Assembly (NCBI RefSeq): GCF_000756655.1
Contig: NZ_ARXU01000003.1
Location: 372,001-436,000 of the forward strand
Direction: 5' to 3'
Source: Alcanivorax jadensis T9
GTDB taxonomy: Bacteria > Pseudomonadota > Gammaproteobacteria > Pseudomonadales > Alcanivoracaceae
DNA length: 64,000 nt
Position numbers and translations under genes: made by a program. A model generated the notes under the pieces. It made no database searches. It saw only the letters and a program-made list of their open reading frames with translations, and was not told where the DNA came from. This document shows positions 51,209-61,663 of the stretch, in pieces (within the stretch, counting starts at the first letter, position 1; each line of letters opens with the position of its first letter).

Positions 51209-51281
51209 GGGCCACTCTTTTCGTCGGGGACCGGCGAAGGGTAGGCAAAAGCGGGGTTGGCGGCAAGGGGGGGATTGAACC

Positions 51282-51348
51282 GTGGGAGCGGTCGTTCGAC
51301 CACGATCTTCATGGGGCAAGGCATTCGCGGTCGAACGACCGCTCCCAC
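51282..51348. repeat. Inverted repeat, GTGGGAGCGGTCGTTCGACC
   Basis: Perfect 20-bp arms (51282-51301 and 51329-51348) with a 27-base loop. It is a variant of the GTAGGAGC family. It lies between dsbB and the RMF-like gene. Confidence 0.85.
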
Positions 51349-51387
51349 AGGATCGAGGTAGAGGGTGGGGCTGCTGTTCGAATGGTG

Positions 51388-51579
51388 TCAGGCCTGCCTG
51401 GCATCCTGCTCCTGCAGGTTGCGATCATGCCAGGCCTGGATGCCCGCTTCCCACCCCTGAAACCACCATTCTGCCAGGGCATCATCGGCGGAATAAGGAC
51501 AGCGATTGTTGTCGCCTCCACCCATGCCCCACATACATCCTTGATTGTAGGCTTTTTCGCACTGATCACGATCTGGCAT
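51388..51579 (-). CDS. RMF-like small protein
   Basis: 63 residues. Pattern [19 protein letters not shown]...RCPY........WWFQGWEAG resembles ribosome modulation factor, including the CPY and the W..GW.A segment, at similar spacing. RMF hibernates 70S ribosomes into 100S dimers. Here there is an extra Cys near the start and a longer tail, so it may be a divergent relative. The gap 51580-51866 holds the repeat at 51751-51824. Confidence 0.7.
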   Translation of the reverse strand: MPDRDQCEKAYNQGCMWGMGGGDNNRCPYSADDALAEWWFQGWEAGIQAWHDRNLQEQDARQA

Positions 51580-51750
51580 CGCGACGCTCCCTTGCCTGTT
51601 TGTCCGAGACTACCACCGCAATACAGACTGAACAGGGAAGAAGTACGTCTTTTTGTTGTGAAATTGCACAAAAACCGGACGGAACGGTGGTGTTGAGACG
51701 CGGCGCACAGCGGCCTTGTGACAACCGCCCCGGGGTATAAAAACAACCCG

Positions 51751-51824
51751 TTTCACCACAGAGCACACCGAGAGCGCAGAGCTAAGGTCTTTCTCAGTGT
51801 GCTCTGTGCCCTCTGTGGTGAAAA
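51751..51824. repeat. Inverted repeat, CACAGAGGGCACAGAG family
   Basis: Left arm TTTCACCACAGAGCACACCG and an inverse right arm ending CTCTGTGGTGAAAA. This is the third copy of the family seen at 21355 and 33087. Confidence 0.8.
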
Positions 51825-51866
51825 TGCCTTTTGCTGTCAGAGTCACTCACGTGGTTGGTCGGGGCT

Positions 51867-53426
51867 TCAGTCGCGGAAGTAATCCGCCAGGTAATCCTCG
51901 AAACTCTGGGTCTCCGCGTCTTCCCAATGGCGCTGCTCGGTGAGGCTGTGTTCGGCCAGTTGTTCCAGGCGCTGGTTGGTCTCGTCGCAACGCTGGCGTG
52001 ACAGGAAGTGATCCCGGTGGGCCAGAGCCTGATCCATGGCGAACTGGAAGAAACTTTGCTGACGGCTTTCCAGCTTGTCGAGAATCCGCGCGGACGGGGT
52101 AGTGTCCGGGTTGTCCACTTTTTCCTGTTGGCGGGCCAGGGCATCGCTGTAGTTGGTGCCGCCGTGAGTGCGGTCGAACAGCTCGGCGATGGGCTGCATC
52201 TGGGTGAGCTTTTCGCTGGCCCAGTCTTTCAGGGAGACGGACTTGCCCCAGTTGCACAGTTCAATGGCTGTGTTGCGCCCCTCGTAGACCACCTTGCGCA
52301 GGTTCTCCTTGCTGGCATGGAGATCGCATTTTTCCAGTTGTGGCGATTCGCGCAACAGGCAGTAGGTGGCGAACAAATCCAGGAAGCGGATTTCCTGCTG
52401 GTTAATACCCACTGGCTCGAAGGGGTTCAGGTCCAGGGCGCGAATCTCGATATATTCCACGCCGCGTTGCTGCAGGGCGGTGGTGGGGCGCTCGCCCTTG
52501 TTGATGGTGCGTTTGGGGCGGATCGAGGAGTAGTACTCGTTCTCGATCTGCAGGATGTTGGCATTGAGCTGGCGATAGTCGTCGCCCACCTTCACCCCGA
52601 TCTTGTCGTAGGCCGGTTCCGGCGTCTTGATGGCATGGGTGAGAGTGGCGACGTACTCGTCCAGATTGTTGTAGCTGATGGCCAGGGACGACTGGGCATT
52701 GTTCTGGTAGCCCAGGTCGCTCATGCGCAGGCTGGTGGCGTTGGGCTTGAACAGGGTGTGGTCAAAAGTGTCCAACTGGTGTTCGCGACCTGCCAGGAAG
52801 GATTTGCACAGCGCCGGGGAGGCACCGAAAAGATATACCAGCAACCAGGAGTAGCGTTGAAAATTGCGGGTCAGGTCGAAATAGCGCCTGGAGATATAGT
52901 CCTGTAACGGGCCGTTTTCTCCCTCCAGTACCTGATTCAGTTTCCAGAATTCTTCCGGGTAGGAGAAGTTGTAATGGATGCCGGCGATGGTCTGCATCTT
53001 GCGGCCATAGCGGTGGCCCAGACCTTCCCGGTAGACGCTCTTCATGCGCCCCACGTTGGAGCTGCCGTACTGGGCTACCGGCACGTCGTCATCGTTGCGG
53101 ATCATGCAGGGCATGGAGTTGACCCACAGCACCTCATCACCGATATGGCTGTACACATAGCGGTGCAGTTGTTCGAGAAACTCCAGCGGCTTGTGCAGCT
53201 CGGTGCTGGGTGGAGTAATGAATTCCAGCAGGGCTTCGGAATAGTCCGTGGTGATATAGGGGTGGGTCAACGCGGAGCCCAGCGCCGGCGGATGTGGCGT
53301 CTGTGCCAGGGTGCCATCGGTGGTAATGCGCAGGCTTTCTTTCTCAATGCCGCGGCGGATGCCGGCCAGGGTGGCGGCGGCGTCTGAATCCAGCAGGGCA
53401 TGGATGCGTTGTTCGAGCTGTGCCAT
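51867..53426 (-). CDS. gshA: Glutamate-cysteine ligase
   Basis: 519 residues, the size of the proteobacterial type (about 518). It joins glutamate and cysteine with ATP in the first step of glutathione synthesis. Characteristic stretches are GIRRGIEKESLRITTDGTLA near the N-terminus, THPYITTDYSEALLEFITPP, GIHYNFSYPEEFW and EIRALDLNPFEPVGINQQEIRFLD. The glutathione synthetase gene is not in the window. No regulatory site is obvious. Confidence 0.95.
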   Translation of the reverse strand: MAQLEQRIHALLDSDAAATLAGIRRGIEKESLRITTDGTLAQTPHPPALGSALTHPYITTDYSEALLEFITPPSTELHKPLEFLEQLHRYVYSHIGDEVLWVNSMPCMIRNDDDVPVAQYGSSNVGRMKSVYREGLGHRYGRKMQTIAGIHYNFSYPEEFWKLNQVLEGENGPLQDYISRRYFDLTRNFQRYSWLLVYLFGASPALCKSFLAGREHQLDTFDHTLFKPNATSLRMSDLGYQNNAQSSLAISYNNLDEYVATLTHAIKTPEPAYDKIGVKVGDDYRQLNANILQIENEYYSSIRPKRTINKGERPTTALQQRGVEYIEIRALDLNPFEPVGINQQEIRFLDLFATYCLLRESPQLEKCDLHASKENLRKVVYEGRNTAIELCNWGKSVSLKDWASEKLTQMQPIAELFDRTHGGTNYSDALARQQEKVDNPDTTPSARILDKLESRQQSFFQFAMDQALAHRDHFLSRQRCDETNQRLEQLAEHSLTEQRHWEDAETQSFEDYLADYFRD

Positions 53427-53587
53427 AGCAGGCGGTTCCGTTATCGAACTCCGGGTGACGAACAGGCCATCGGCATGTCCGCCCTACATTGCACGGGAGC
53501 GGCACCCTGTTCCCCTGCGCCCCCGCCACTGGCGAGAGCGGCGCGAGAGGAAGAGGGTGCCGCCGTTTCCGTCAGCCTGAGCCATGA

Positions 53588-55933
53588 CTACAGGCGTTTC
53601 TTGCCTTTTTTCTGCTCGTCCTTGGCCTTGGCGAACAGATCCGCAAAGGTGCCGCCAGCGTTGCTCTGGGCCTGGCCGCCGCCGCGTTTGTTGCCGCCCT
53701 GACGCTGGCCGCCGCCATTGCCCTTGCGGGCACTGGCAGGGCGTTGCCCGGCGGCTTTCTCGGCGGGCTGGTCGTCCATGCGCATGGTCAGGCTGATGCG
53801 CTTGCGGTCCAGGTCCACTTCCAGCACCTTCACCTTGACGATATCGCCAGGTTTGACCACATCGTGGGGATCTTCCACGAACTTGTCGGCCAGCGCGGAT
53901 ACGTGCACCAGGCCATCCTGGTGAACGCCGATATCCACGAAGGCGCCGAAGTTGGTCACGTTGGTGACGGTGCCTTCCAGCATCATGGACGGTTTCAGAT
54001 CCTTGAGTGTTTCGACCCCTTCCTTGTACACCGCCGCCTTGAATTCCGGGCGTGGGTCACGGCCGGGTTTTTCCAGCTCGCTGAGGATGTCGGTGACCGT
54101 GGGCAGGCCGAAGGTGTCATCGGTAAAGTCGGCGGCGTTGACCTTCTTCAGGAAGGGCACGTCAGCGATCAGGTCCTTGAGCGGCCGGCCGTGTTTCTCG
54201 GCGATTTTTTCCACCAGTGGGTAGGCTTCCGGATGGACGGAGGAACTGTCCAGCGGGTTGGCGGCGTCCATGATGCGAAGGAAGCCGGCGGCCTGTTCGA
54301 AGGTCTTGTCACCCAGGCGTGGCACCAGCTTCAGGTCGGCCCGGGAGCCAAAGGCACCGTGGCTTTCCCGGTAAGTGACAATGTTGCCGGCGATGGTGGT
54401 GTTGAGGCCGGCGATACGAGCCAGCAGCGGGGCGCTGGCGGTGTTCACGTCCACGCCCACGGAGTTCACACAGTCTTCCACCACCGCGTCCAGGGAGCGG
54501 GACAGCTTCAGCTGGCTCACATCATGCTGGTACTGGCCCACGCCGATGGCTTTCGGGTCGATCTTCACCAGTTCGGCCAGCGGATCCTGCAGGCGGCGGG
54601 CGATGGAGACGGCACCACGGAAGGATACGTCCAGATCGGGGAATTCCCGGGCGGCGGTTTCCGAGGCGGAGTACACCGAGGCGCCGGCCTCGGAGACCAT
54701 GATTTTCTGGATGTTGCCCTTGCTGGCCTTGACCACTTCGCCGGCCAGCTTGTCGGTCTCGCGGCTGGCGGTGCCGTTGCCGATGGCGATCAATTCCACC
54801 TTGTGCTTGAGGCACAGGGCAGCCAGGGCAGACAGGGACTGGTCCCACTGGTTTTTCGGCTGGTGCGGGAAGATGGTGCTGTGCTCCAGCAACTTGCCGG
54901 TGGCATCCACCACCACTACTTTCACCCCGGTACGCAGACCCGGATCAAGACCCATGGTGCACTTGGGGCCGGCCGGGGAGGCCATCAGCAGGCTCTTCAG
55001 ATTACGGGCGAACACCTGAATGGCTTCTTCCTCGCCCAGCTCACGGACCCGGCCCAGCAGTTCGGTTTCCAGGTGGGTGTTGAGCTTGATCTTCCAGGTC
55101 CAGCGCATTACTTCCTTGAGCCAGTCATCGGCGGCGCGGCCCTGATGCTGCCAGCCGGTTTCTGCGGTGACCATGGCTTCGCAGGGGTGCGGCTGGGCGC
55201 TTTCCAGTTCTTCCGGCAGCACCATGGAGACATGCAGGATGCCTTCGTTACGACCGCGGAACAGGGCCAGAGCCCGGTGGCTGGGGATATTCTTGACGGC
55301 TTCGCTGTGGTCGAAGTAATCGCTGAACTTGGCGCCTTCCTTCTCCTTGCCGTCGACCACCTTGGCCTGGATCTGCGCCTTGTCCCACAGGAAGGTACGT
55401 AGACGGGTGAGCAGATCGGCGTTTTCGGCGAAGCGCTCCATGAGAATCTGCTTGGCGCCGTCCAGGGCATCCTTGGCGCTGGCAATCTTGTGTTCTTCGT
55501 TCAGGAAGCCGGCGGCCAGCTCTTCCGGGTTCTGGCTCGGATCTTCCATCAGACCGTCGGCCAGCGGTTCCAGGCCGGCTTCGCGGGCGATCTGGGCGCG
55601 GGTGCGGCGCTTGGGCTTGTAGGGCAGGTAGAGATCTTCCAGCCGGGTTTTGGTATCGGCGGCCTTGATCGCCTTCTCCAGCTCCGGGGTCAGTTTTTCC
55701 TGCTCGGCAATGCTCTTCAGGATCGCGTCGCGGCGTTCTTCCATTTCGCGCAGGTAGCGCAGCCGTTCTTCCAGGTTACGCAGTTGGGTGTCGTCCAGAC
55801 CGTCGGTTACCTCTTTGCGGTAACGGGCGATAAAGGGGACGGTGGCACCGTCGTCGAGCAGGCCTACGGCAGCGTGGACCTGGCGTTCCTGACAGCCGAT
55901 TTCCTCGGCGATAATCTGTTCAATACTGCGCAT
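53588..55933 (-). CDS. tex: Tex family transcription/RNA-binding protein
   Basis: 781 residues with the Tex order of domains. A helical N-terminal part has [29 protein letters not shown] YqgF-like domain follows ([24 protein letters not shown]). Then come helix-hairpin-helix repeats ([21 protein letters not shown]) and an S1 RNA-binding domain ([30 protein letters not shown], about 654-720). The tail is Gly/Lys/Gln rich ([17 protein letters not shown]), probably for RNA. It is well conserved and cytosolic. Confidence 0.95.
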   Translation of the reverse strand: MRSIEQIIAEEIGCQERQVHAAVGLLDDGATVPFIARYRKEVTDGLDDTQLRNLEERLRYLREMEERRDAILKSIAEQEKLTPELEKAIKAADTKTRLEDLYLPYKPKRRTRAQIAREAGLEPLADGLMEDPSQNPEELAAGFLNEEHKIASAKDALDGAKQILMERFAENADLLTRLRTFLWDKAQIQAKVVDGKEKEGAKFSDYFDHSEAVKNIPSHRALALFRGRNEGILHVSMVLPEELESAQPHPCEAMVTAETGWQHQGRAADDWLKEVMRWTWKIKLNTHLETELLGRVRELGEEEAIQVFARNLKSLLMASPAGPKCTMGLDPGLRTGVKVVVVDATGKLLEHSTIFPHQPKNQWDQSLSALAALCLKHKVELIAIGNGTASRETDKLAGEVVKASKGNIQKIMVSEAGASVYSASETAAREFPDLDVSFRGAVSIARRLQDPLAELVKIDPKAIGVGQYQHDVSQLKLSRSLDAVVEDCVNSVGVDVNTASAPLLARIAGLNTTIAGNIVTYRESHGAFGSRADLKLVPRLGDKTFEQAAGFLRIMDAANPLDSSSVHPEAYPLVEKIAEKHGRPLKDLIADVPFLKKVNAADFTDDTFGLPTVTDILSELEKPGRDPRPEFKAAVYKEGVETLKDLKPSMMLEGTVTNVTNFGAFVDIGVHQDGLVHVSALADKFVEDPHDVVKPGDIVKVKVLEVDLDRKRISLTMRMDDQPAEKAAGQRPASARKGNGGGQRQGGNKRGGGQAQSNAGGTFADLFAKAKDEQKKGKKRL

Positions 55934-56064
55934 GACATTTCCTGGCTGCGTGCGGCCTGCCGACGTATTGCGTGCAGGCGTAAAACAAAACGACCGAAAT
56001 CATAGGCAATGATCCCGGTCGTTAACAGATTGACTTGTCGAAGCGGCTATGTTGCGGGGCTGGA

Positions 56065-56427
56065 CTAGCCCAGCACTTCGTTGATCTTGGCGATCAGCTC
56101 GGCTTCCTTGGGCGGCTTGATGATATAGCCGGCTGCGCCCTGGCGTTGCCCCCAGACCTTGTCGGTCTCCTGATCCTTGGTCGTCACCAGGATCACCGGA
56201 ATCTGTTCGGTAGCCGGGTCACGGGTGATTTTGCGGGTGGCCTGGAAGCCATTCAGTTCCGGCATCACCACATCCATGAGGATCAGGTCAGGCTTTTCCT
56301 CACGGGCTTTTTCGATACCTTCCATACCATTGGTGGCGGTGATGACCTCATGGCCTTCGCCCTGAACGATCTTGACCAGATTGGTCAGTTGAGTCGGCGA
56401 GTCGTCCACCACAAGAATTTTGGCCAT
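56065..56427 (-). CDS. pilH: PilH-like single-domain response regulator
   Basis: 120 residues, a receiver only. The phosphorylation site is Asp52 (LILMDVVMPELNG) with Asp8/Asp9 and Lys104 (YIIKPPKEAE). The sequence is close to PilH of the Pil/Chp type IV pilus chemotaxis system. The usual partners pilG, pilI and pilJ are not adjacent in this window, so the assignment to that pathway is tentative. Confidence 0.82.
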   Translation of the reverse strand: MAKILVVDDSPTQLTNLVKIVQGEGHEVITATNGMEGIEKAREEKPDLILMDVVMPELNGFQATRKITRDPATEQIPVILVTTKDQETDKVWGQRQGAAGYIIKPPKEAELIAKINEVLG

Positions 56428-56562
56428 GTTGCTCTCCTCGCGCCGATCCTGCTGTGCGTCGGCGGTACTTTGTTTTTGTCTGTTTTACGTCAGACGCGAA
56501 TAATACCAGTCACTGGTCAAAAGGTAAGCTGTCGAATTATGGCACTGTGATGCCGTTTTCGG

Positions 56563-59500
56563 TCAGCGTGTCAGGGTATGGGCGCTGCGCCGACTCCAGA
56601 ACAGCAATGGCAGTACGATTACGGCAGTGAAAAGGCTCCAACCTGCCAGTGACCAGAACGCGCCAGCCAGCAACTCCCCTTGCCGGCCTGACAGAGGCGC
56701 CAATGCCGCTATCAGCAGACTGCCGAAACCTGTCACCAGCAGCCAGTGTACAGCCAGCCCGGTGGCCCGCTGCCGGCGGCGGAACAGTTGCCACAGGAAG
56801 GCGCCACCCAGCCCCATCATTACTAGCCACAGCAGCGCGGAAGGCGCTATCACCAGCAGCCCGGCATCGGCTTTCAGTGCCTGCAGCAGCAGCGGTAGTT
56901 TGCCCACTATCGTCAGTAACAGCCAGGGGCCGATAATCATCACCCACCACAGGTGCCCACCCAGCCCCTGGGGGCCCGCTTGCTGGCGGTAATGGATGGG
57001 GTCGAAACGCCAGGCGCGGCGGGCCAGTTCGCCCCAGTTGGTTGGCGCCAGGTGCGGGCCCAGGCCCTGAAAGCGGTCACGCTGTTCTTCGATCAGCATC
57101 AGCATGGCCGGCACCACCAGCAGGATCAATACGGTGCCGAACAGCAACCCGAAGACAATGCTCACCGCCATGGGCTTTAGGAACTGGGCCTGCAGGGAGC
57201 TTTCGAACAGGATCGGGGTGAGGCCGGCGATGGTGGTGATGGAGGTCAGCAGCACAGCCCGCAGTCGCCGCACACAGGCCTCCACGATGGCCTCGAACCG
57301 TTCCATGCCTTCGGCCACCAGTTGCTGGTAGAAACTCACCAACACGATGGAATCGTTGACGATAATGCCGGACAGGCCGAACAGCCCCATGGCCGAGAAC
57401 ATGGAGAACTTGATGCCGAACGGTGCGGTGAGGATATGCCCGATCACCGCGCCGGTGAGGCCGAAGAAAATGGCGGTCATGATCGCCAGGGGCCAGGAGT
57501 AGGAACTGAATACCCAGGCCAGGACCACGTAGATCAGCGCTAGCCCGAGCAGGGCGCCGGTGGCCATGTCCTTGAGGTTGTCAGCCTGCTCCTGCAGCTT
57601 GCCCTCGTAGCCGACACCGATGCCGTATTTGGCTTTCAGGTCGGGCAGTGTGCTGTCGTTGAGGCTGGCGATGATTTCGTTGGCATTGCCCTGCTCCGGG
57701 TCCAGATCGGCGTAGACCGTGACCGCCAGTTCGCCATTCACTCGGCGTAGCAAGTCCACACCCTTGCGGGCGTCGAAGTTCACCACGTCACGCAGGGCGA
57801 TGGCTTCCCCCTGGGGGGTAATGACGGGCAGACGCTCCAGAGCGCTGAATTGTCGCCGCTCGTTATCCGGCAGCATCACCCGCACCTCGATTTCCTCGTC
57901 TTCCTCGTTGTACAGCTGGGCCAGGTTGCCGTCGAAGGCAGCACGTAACTGGCTGGCCACTTCATTGAGGGTCAGCCCCAGGGCCCGGCCTCGGGCGGTC
58001 AGTTCAAAGGTCAGTTGTTCCTTGCCGTAGGGCAGGTCGTCGTCCACGTTGCTGACCCCGGAGAAATCGTTGAGGCGTTCCTGCAGGGCAAGGGAGGCCT
58101 GTTTCAGAGTCGGCGCATCGCTGCCGGTTAGCTTCACCTCGATGGGCTTGCCGGGCGGGCCGGCTTCCGGCTGGGAAATGGTTAGCTGGTCGAGGCCGGC
58201 GGGCAGGGTCAGTTTCTCCCGCCAGCTCTGGATAAGTTCGTCATTGCTGATTTGTCTGTCGGAGCCCACATAGACTTCCACCACCAGGGTGCCGTATTCG
58301 TCACCGTATTTTTCCATCCGCCCGCCGGGGTTGGGGAAGCCGGCGGCGGCACCATGATGGCTGATCACGGTCTTGACCAGATGGCCGCCCAGCTCCTCAT
58401 TGGTCTCGTTCAGGGCGCTTTCCAGTTGCGCCAGGAAGCGGTCCACCTGGTTGCGGTCGGTGCCGGAGGAAAATTCCACCACCGCGCGAAGCTGGTCGCC
58501 ATCCACCGGTGGGAAGAAGGTGAACTTGAGCCAGCCGGTGACGATCAGGCTCAGTGCCAGAATGAAAGCGGACACGGCGGAGACGCTGACCAGGTGGCGG
58601 TGGCGGATGGCCCAGGCCACCAACGGCCGGAAGCGCTCTTCACGCAGTCGGTTGAAACCCGCATCGATACGTTCGCGTAGCCCCGAGGCCTTGACCTGAA
58701 TGCCCCGGAAGCTGTGATGCAGGTGGCCGGGCAGCACCAGAAAACATTCCAGCAGGGAGGCCAGGATCACGCAGATCATCACGAAGGGGATATCGAAGGC
58801 GATCTTGCCCATGGCGCCGCTCATCATCCCCAGTGGCAGGAAGGCGGCAATGGTGGTGGTGCTTGAGGCCACTACCGGCCAGAACATGCGTCGGGCGCCG
58901 CCCAGGGCGGCACGCTGGGCGGACTCCCCCTGCTGCAAATGGGTGAGGGTGTCCTCACCCACCACAATGGCATCGTCGACGATGATCCCCAGGGCCAGAA
59001 TCAGGCCGAACAGGCTGATCATGTTGATGGTGCCGCCGAACAGCCAGACCAGCCCCAGGGTGGCCATGAAGGATACCGGGATACCCACGGTGACCCACCA
59101 GGCCACCCGGGCATTGAGGAAGAAGTAGAGTGTGGCGATGACCAGCAACAGACCGGTAATGCCATTCCACAGCAGGGTGGAAATACGCTCCTCCACCAGC
59201 TTCCAGGCCTCGAAATAGAAGGTCATCTGCACGCCTTCCGGGAGGGAGGTGCGGTAGTCGGCACCCCAGCTGCGTACCTTGTCGGCCAGTTCCAGCATGT
59301 CGCCGTCTTCGCCGCGCATCACCTGTAGCTCGATGGCCGGGTTGCCCTGGTAGGTGAGGGTGGGTTGGTCATCCCGGGGGCGCCGTTCGATGATGGACAC
59401 GTCGCCCAGGCTCAGCTGCTGGCCATCGGCGGTGGTGATCAGGGGCAGGTCGGCGAAGGCTCTTTCGTCACGGCGTTGGCCCAGGGCGCGCAATTGCTTG

Positions 59501-60174
59501 GCGGCGTCATCCCGGCCCACGGTGCCGGCGGGAATATCCTGGCTGAAGTTGCGCACCCGATTACCGATCTCGCCAAGACTCATGCGCAGATCATGGAGGG
59601 CGGCAGCAGGCACCTGGATGGCCATTTCCTCTTCCGGCAGGCCGAGGAATTCCACCTTGCCGGCCCCCAGGGCAAGGATCTCGTCCTCCATGTTGCGCAC
59701 CAGCGGGCGCAGCTCTTCCAGTGAGCCGTTTTGCGTGGACACCATGATGGAGGTGACCAGGGAATAGTTGGTGATCTTCTGGATTACCGGTCGCTCCGCG
59801 TCCTGGGGCAGGTTGCGGATGGAGTCGATACGCTGGCGCACTTCATCCAGGGCCAGCCCCAGATCGGTGCCGTCTTCCAGTTCGATAAAGATGGCGGAGG
59901 CGCCCTGCTGGGAGCGGGCGATCAGTTTCTTGGTGTTGGGCAGGGTCTTGATGGCCTGCTCCACCGGGATGGTAATGGAGCGCTGCACATCCTCGGGGCT
60001 GGCGCCGCGCCAGGGGATAGTGACGGTGATGTAGTCAAAATCGAAATTCGGGAACAACTGGGTGTTGAGCCGGTTGAGGCCGAGAAACCCGAGCATCACC
60101 ATCAGCAGCATCAGCAGGTTGGAAGCAACCTTGTGCTGGGTGAAGCTGGCGATCAGACCCCGCGACTCACTCAC
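56563..60174 (-). CDS. RND efflux permease with extra C-terminal membrane part
   Basis: 1203 residues from a GTG at 60174, preceded by GAGGAG and overlapping the adaptor stop codon. It is an AcrB-like proton-driven exporter: the N-terminal helix LLMLLMVMLGFLGLNRL, charged helix residues in GTINMISLFGLILALGIIVDDAIVVGEDTL, and SMFSAMGLFGLSGIIVNDSIVL. The standard core ends near LILLVVPAMLMLIEEQ. A further 170 residues or so with about five more helices (WWVMIIGPWLLLTIVGKLPLL onwards) follow, unlike AcrB. Specificity is unknown. No outer-membrane channel gene is adjacent. Confidence 0.9.
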   Translation of the reverse strand: MSESRGLIASFTQHKVASNLLMLLMVMLGFLGLNRLNTQLFPNFDFDYITVTIPWRGASPEDVQRSITIPVEQAIKTLPNTKKLIARSQQGASAIFIELEDGTDLGLALDEVRQRIDSIRNLPQDAERPVIQKITNYSLVTSIMVSTQNGSLEELRPLVRNMEDEILALGAGKVEFLGLPEEEMAIQVPAAALHDLRMSLGEIGNRVRNFSQDIPAGTVGRDDAAKQLRALGQRRDERAFADLPLITTADGQQLSLGDVSIIERRPRDDQPTLTYQGNPAIELQVMRGEDGDMLELADKVRSWGADYRTSLPEGVQMTFYFEAWKLVEERISTLLWNGITGLLLVIATLYFFLNARVAWWVTVGIPVSFMATLGLVWLFGGTINMISLFGLILALGIIVDDAIVVGEDTLTHLQQGESAQRAALGGARRMFWPVVASSTTTIAAFLPLGMMSGAMGKIAFDIPFVMICVILASLLECFLVLPGHLHHSFRGIQVKASGLRERIDAGFNRLREERFRPLVAWAIRHRHLVSVSAVSAFILALSLIVTGWLKFTFFPPVDGDQLRAVVEFSSGTDRNQVDRFLAQLESALNETNEELGGHLVKTVISHHGAAAGFPNPGGRMEKYGDEYGTLVVEVYVGSDRQISNDELIQSWREKLTLPAGLDQLTISQPEAGPPGKPIEVKLTGSDAPTLKQASLALQERLNDFSGVSNVDDDLPYGKEQLTFELTARGRALGLTLNEVASQLRAAFDGNLAQLYNEEDEEIEVRVMLPDNERRQFSALERLPVITPQGEAIALRDVVNFDARKGVDLLRRVNGELAVTVYADLDPEQGNANEIIASLNDSTLPDLKAKYGIGVGYEGKLQEQADNLKDMATGALLGLALIYVVLAWVFSSYSWPLAIMTAIFFGLTGAVIGHILTAPFGIKFSMFSAMGLFGLSGIIVNDSIVLVSFYQQLVAEGMERFEAIVEACVRRLRAVLLTSITTIAGLTPILFESSLQAQFLKPMAVSIVFGLLFGTVLILLVVPAMLMLIEEQRDRFQGLGPHLAPTNWGELARRAWRFDPIHYRQQAGPQGLGGHLWWVMIIGPWLLLTIVGKLPLLLQALKADAGLLVIAPSALLWLVMMGLGGAFLWQLFRRRQRATGLAVHWLLVTGFGSLLIAALAPLSGRQGELLAGAFWSLAGWSLFTAVIVLPLLFWSRRSAHTLTR

Positions 60175-61456
60175 CGGAGGACTCCTCTGGCGATGCGATA
60201 TCGGCGTTGCTGCCAGGTACCGGTTGTGGGTCCACTGGCAGGCCGACAATGGCCTGGGGGAGCTGGGTGGTCATGATGCGCTCGCCGCCCTGCAGGTCGG
60301 GGACTTGCAGTAGCAGTTGTGATTGCGACTGCTCCATGGCTTCGCCGACGATGTCCGCCGCTGTGCGCTGCAGACGGTTGTCGTCATCAATGATGTAGAG
60401 CCGGTTCAGTCCGTGCAGGGCGGTGGCGGGCACGGCGATCAGGTTGTCCCGGGCCGGCAGTGTCAGGGTAATGGTCAGCGGGCGGCCCAGGGCCGCAGCG
60501 GGAACGCCGTCGACAAATTCGAACAGCCCATCAATGCCGCCACGGGCATCGCTGGCTTCACCGGCCAGCCGTTTCAGATTCAGTGCCAGGGTGCGGCCTT
60601 CCAGTTCGGTGCTGGCGGCCAGCTCACCCTGGTCGAGACCATTGCGCACGGCGGCCAGATAACGTTCGGGAATCTGCGCGCGCACTTCCAGATCGGCGTC
60701 GGCGAACAGGCTGAGCAAGGGCTCTCCGGGACGCACCCGTTCCCCCGGTGCCACCGGAATGTGCGTCACGGTGCCATCGAAAGGGGCTTCAACACGAGTG
60801 CGGGTCAGGTCCAGTTCTGCCTGCTGCAACTGGGCTTCGGCGCTTGCCAGGCGGGCTTCCATCCGTGCCAGCTCATTCTTGAAATCGCTGACACTGAGTT
60901 GACGCTGACTCAGCGACAGCTCGGCGCGTGCCTTGGCTTCTTCTGCCTGATCCAGTTGGGTCTGGGACACCAGTTGCTTGCCACGCAGGGATTGCAGCCG
61001 TTGCAGATTATCTTCACTCAGTTGCGCTAGCTTTTTTTCCAGCGCCAGGTTTTTCTTGTCGCTCTGGTAGCGTAGCCGGGTGGTCTGCAACTGGGCGGCG
61101 GCTTCATCGCGGGTGGCCCTGGCCCTGTCTCTGGCCAGGGCGGCCTCGGTGTCGTCCAGCTGGATTAGCAACTGACCGGCGCTGACCTTGCTGCCGGCCC
61201 GCACCGGGATCGTTGCCACGTTAGCGGTGACCACGGCGGTCAGACTGGCGGCACGGGGTGACTGCACCCGACCAAACAGCTGGATCTGGGGCGAATGGGC
61301 GCCGGGGTCGGCCAATATAAAACGCACCCGGTCGTGGCGTTCGCTGACATCGCGGGTGGGGGCCGACGGCTTGAATACGGCCAGCAGCACAATGGCCAGA
61401 ATCGTCCCCAGGATGACCAGGGCCACGGGTGGAAGCTGTTTCAGGCGGTCTCGCAA
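60167..61456 (-). CDS. RND efflux periplasmic adaptor subunit
   Basis: 429 residues from a proposed TTG at 61456, which has AAAGGATT 6-12 bp upstream; the frame stays open to 61615, so the start is uncertain. It has an N-terminal anchor helix (PPVALVILGTILAIVLLAV), a lipoyl-like domain, a long coiled coil (about 115-225, LAQLSEDNLQRLQSLRGKQLVSQTQLDQAEEAKARAE) and a beta-barrel domain (APFDGTVTHIPVAPGERVRPGEPLLSL). It links the permease to an outer-membrane channel. Its stop overlaps the permease start. Confidence 0.87.
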   Translation of the reverse strand: MRDRLKQLPPVALVILGTILAIVLLAVFKPSAPTRDVSERHDRVRFILADPGAHSPQIQLFGRVQSPRAASLTAVVTANVATIPVRAGSKVSAGQLLIQLDDTEAALARDRARATRDEAAAQLQTTRLRYQSDKKNLALEKKLAQLSEDNLQRLQSLRGKQLVSQTQLDQAEEAKARAELSLSQRQLSVSDFKNELARMEARLASAEAQLQQAELDLTRTRVEAPFDGTVTHIPVAPGERVRPGEPLLSLFADADLEVRAQIPERYLAAVRNGLDQGELAASTELEGRTLALNLKRLAGEASDARGGIDGLFEFVDGVPAAALGRPLTITLTLPARDNLIAVPATALHGLNRLYIIDDDNRLQRTAADIVGEAMEQSQSQLLLQVPDLQGGERIMTTQLPQAIVGLPVDPQPVPGSNADIASPEESSGE

Positions 61457-61663
61457 GGGTGGAATCCTTTGTTGATAGCCGTTCTCATTTGTCGCGTACT
61501 GTAGCGATTTCTTTTTCTCATGCCTACTTTGAGGGTGCTTCTGTACCGACCACAATGACCCAGATTCGCAGACTGCAATGTTTTTATACAATCTGCTCAG
61601 GCCATTATCTTGCACGTTCGGTCCACAACGCGTAAATCAGAGTCTGCGATAAGTGGAGGCACC
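61457..61663. promoter_or_regulatory. Divergent intergenic region, efflux pump versus ompR
   Basis: 207 bp between the adaptor (-) and ompR-like (+) start codons. It is moderately AT-rich, particularly around 61500-61610. Promoters for both must lie here, but no certain -35/-10 pair was identified. OmpR could control the pump, as an untested idea. Confidence 0.4.

Noticed and set aside
53744-55402. 552-residue plus-strand ORF opposite tex
   Set aside because: Shadow of the highly conserved tex gene.
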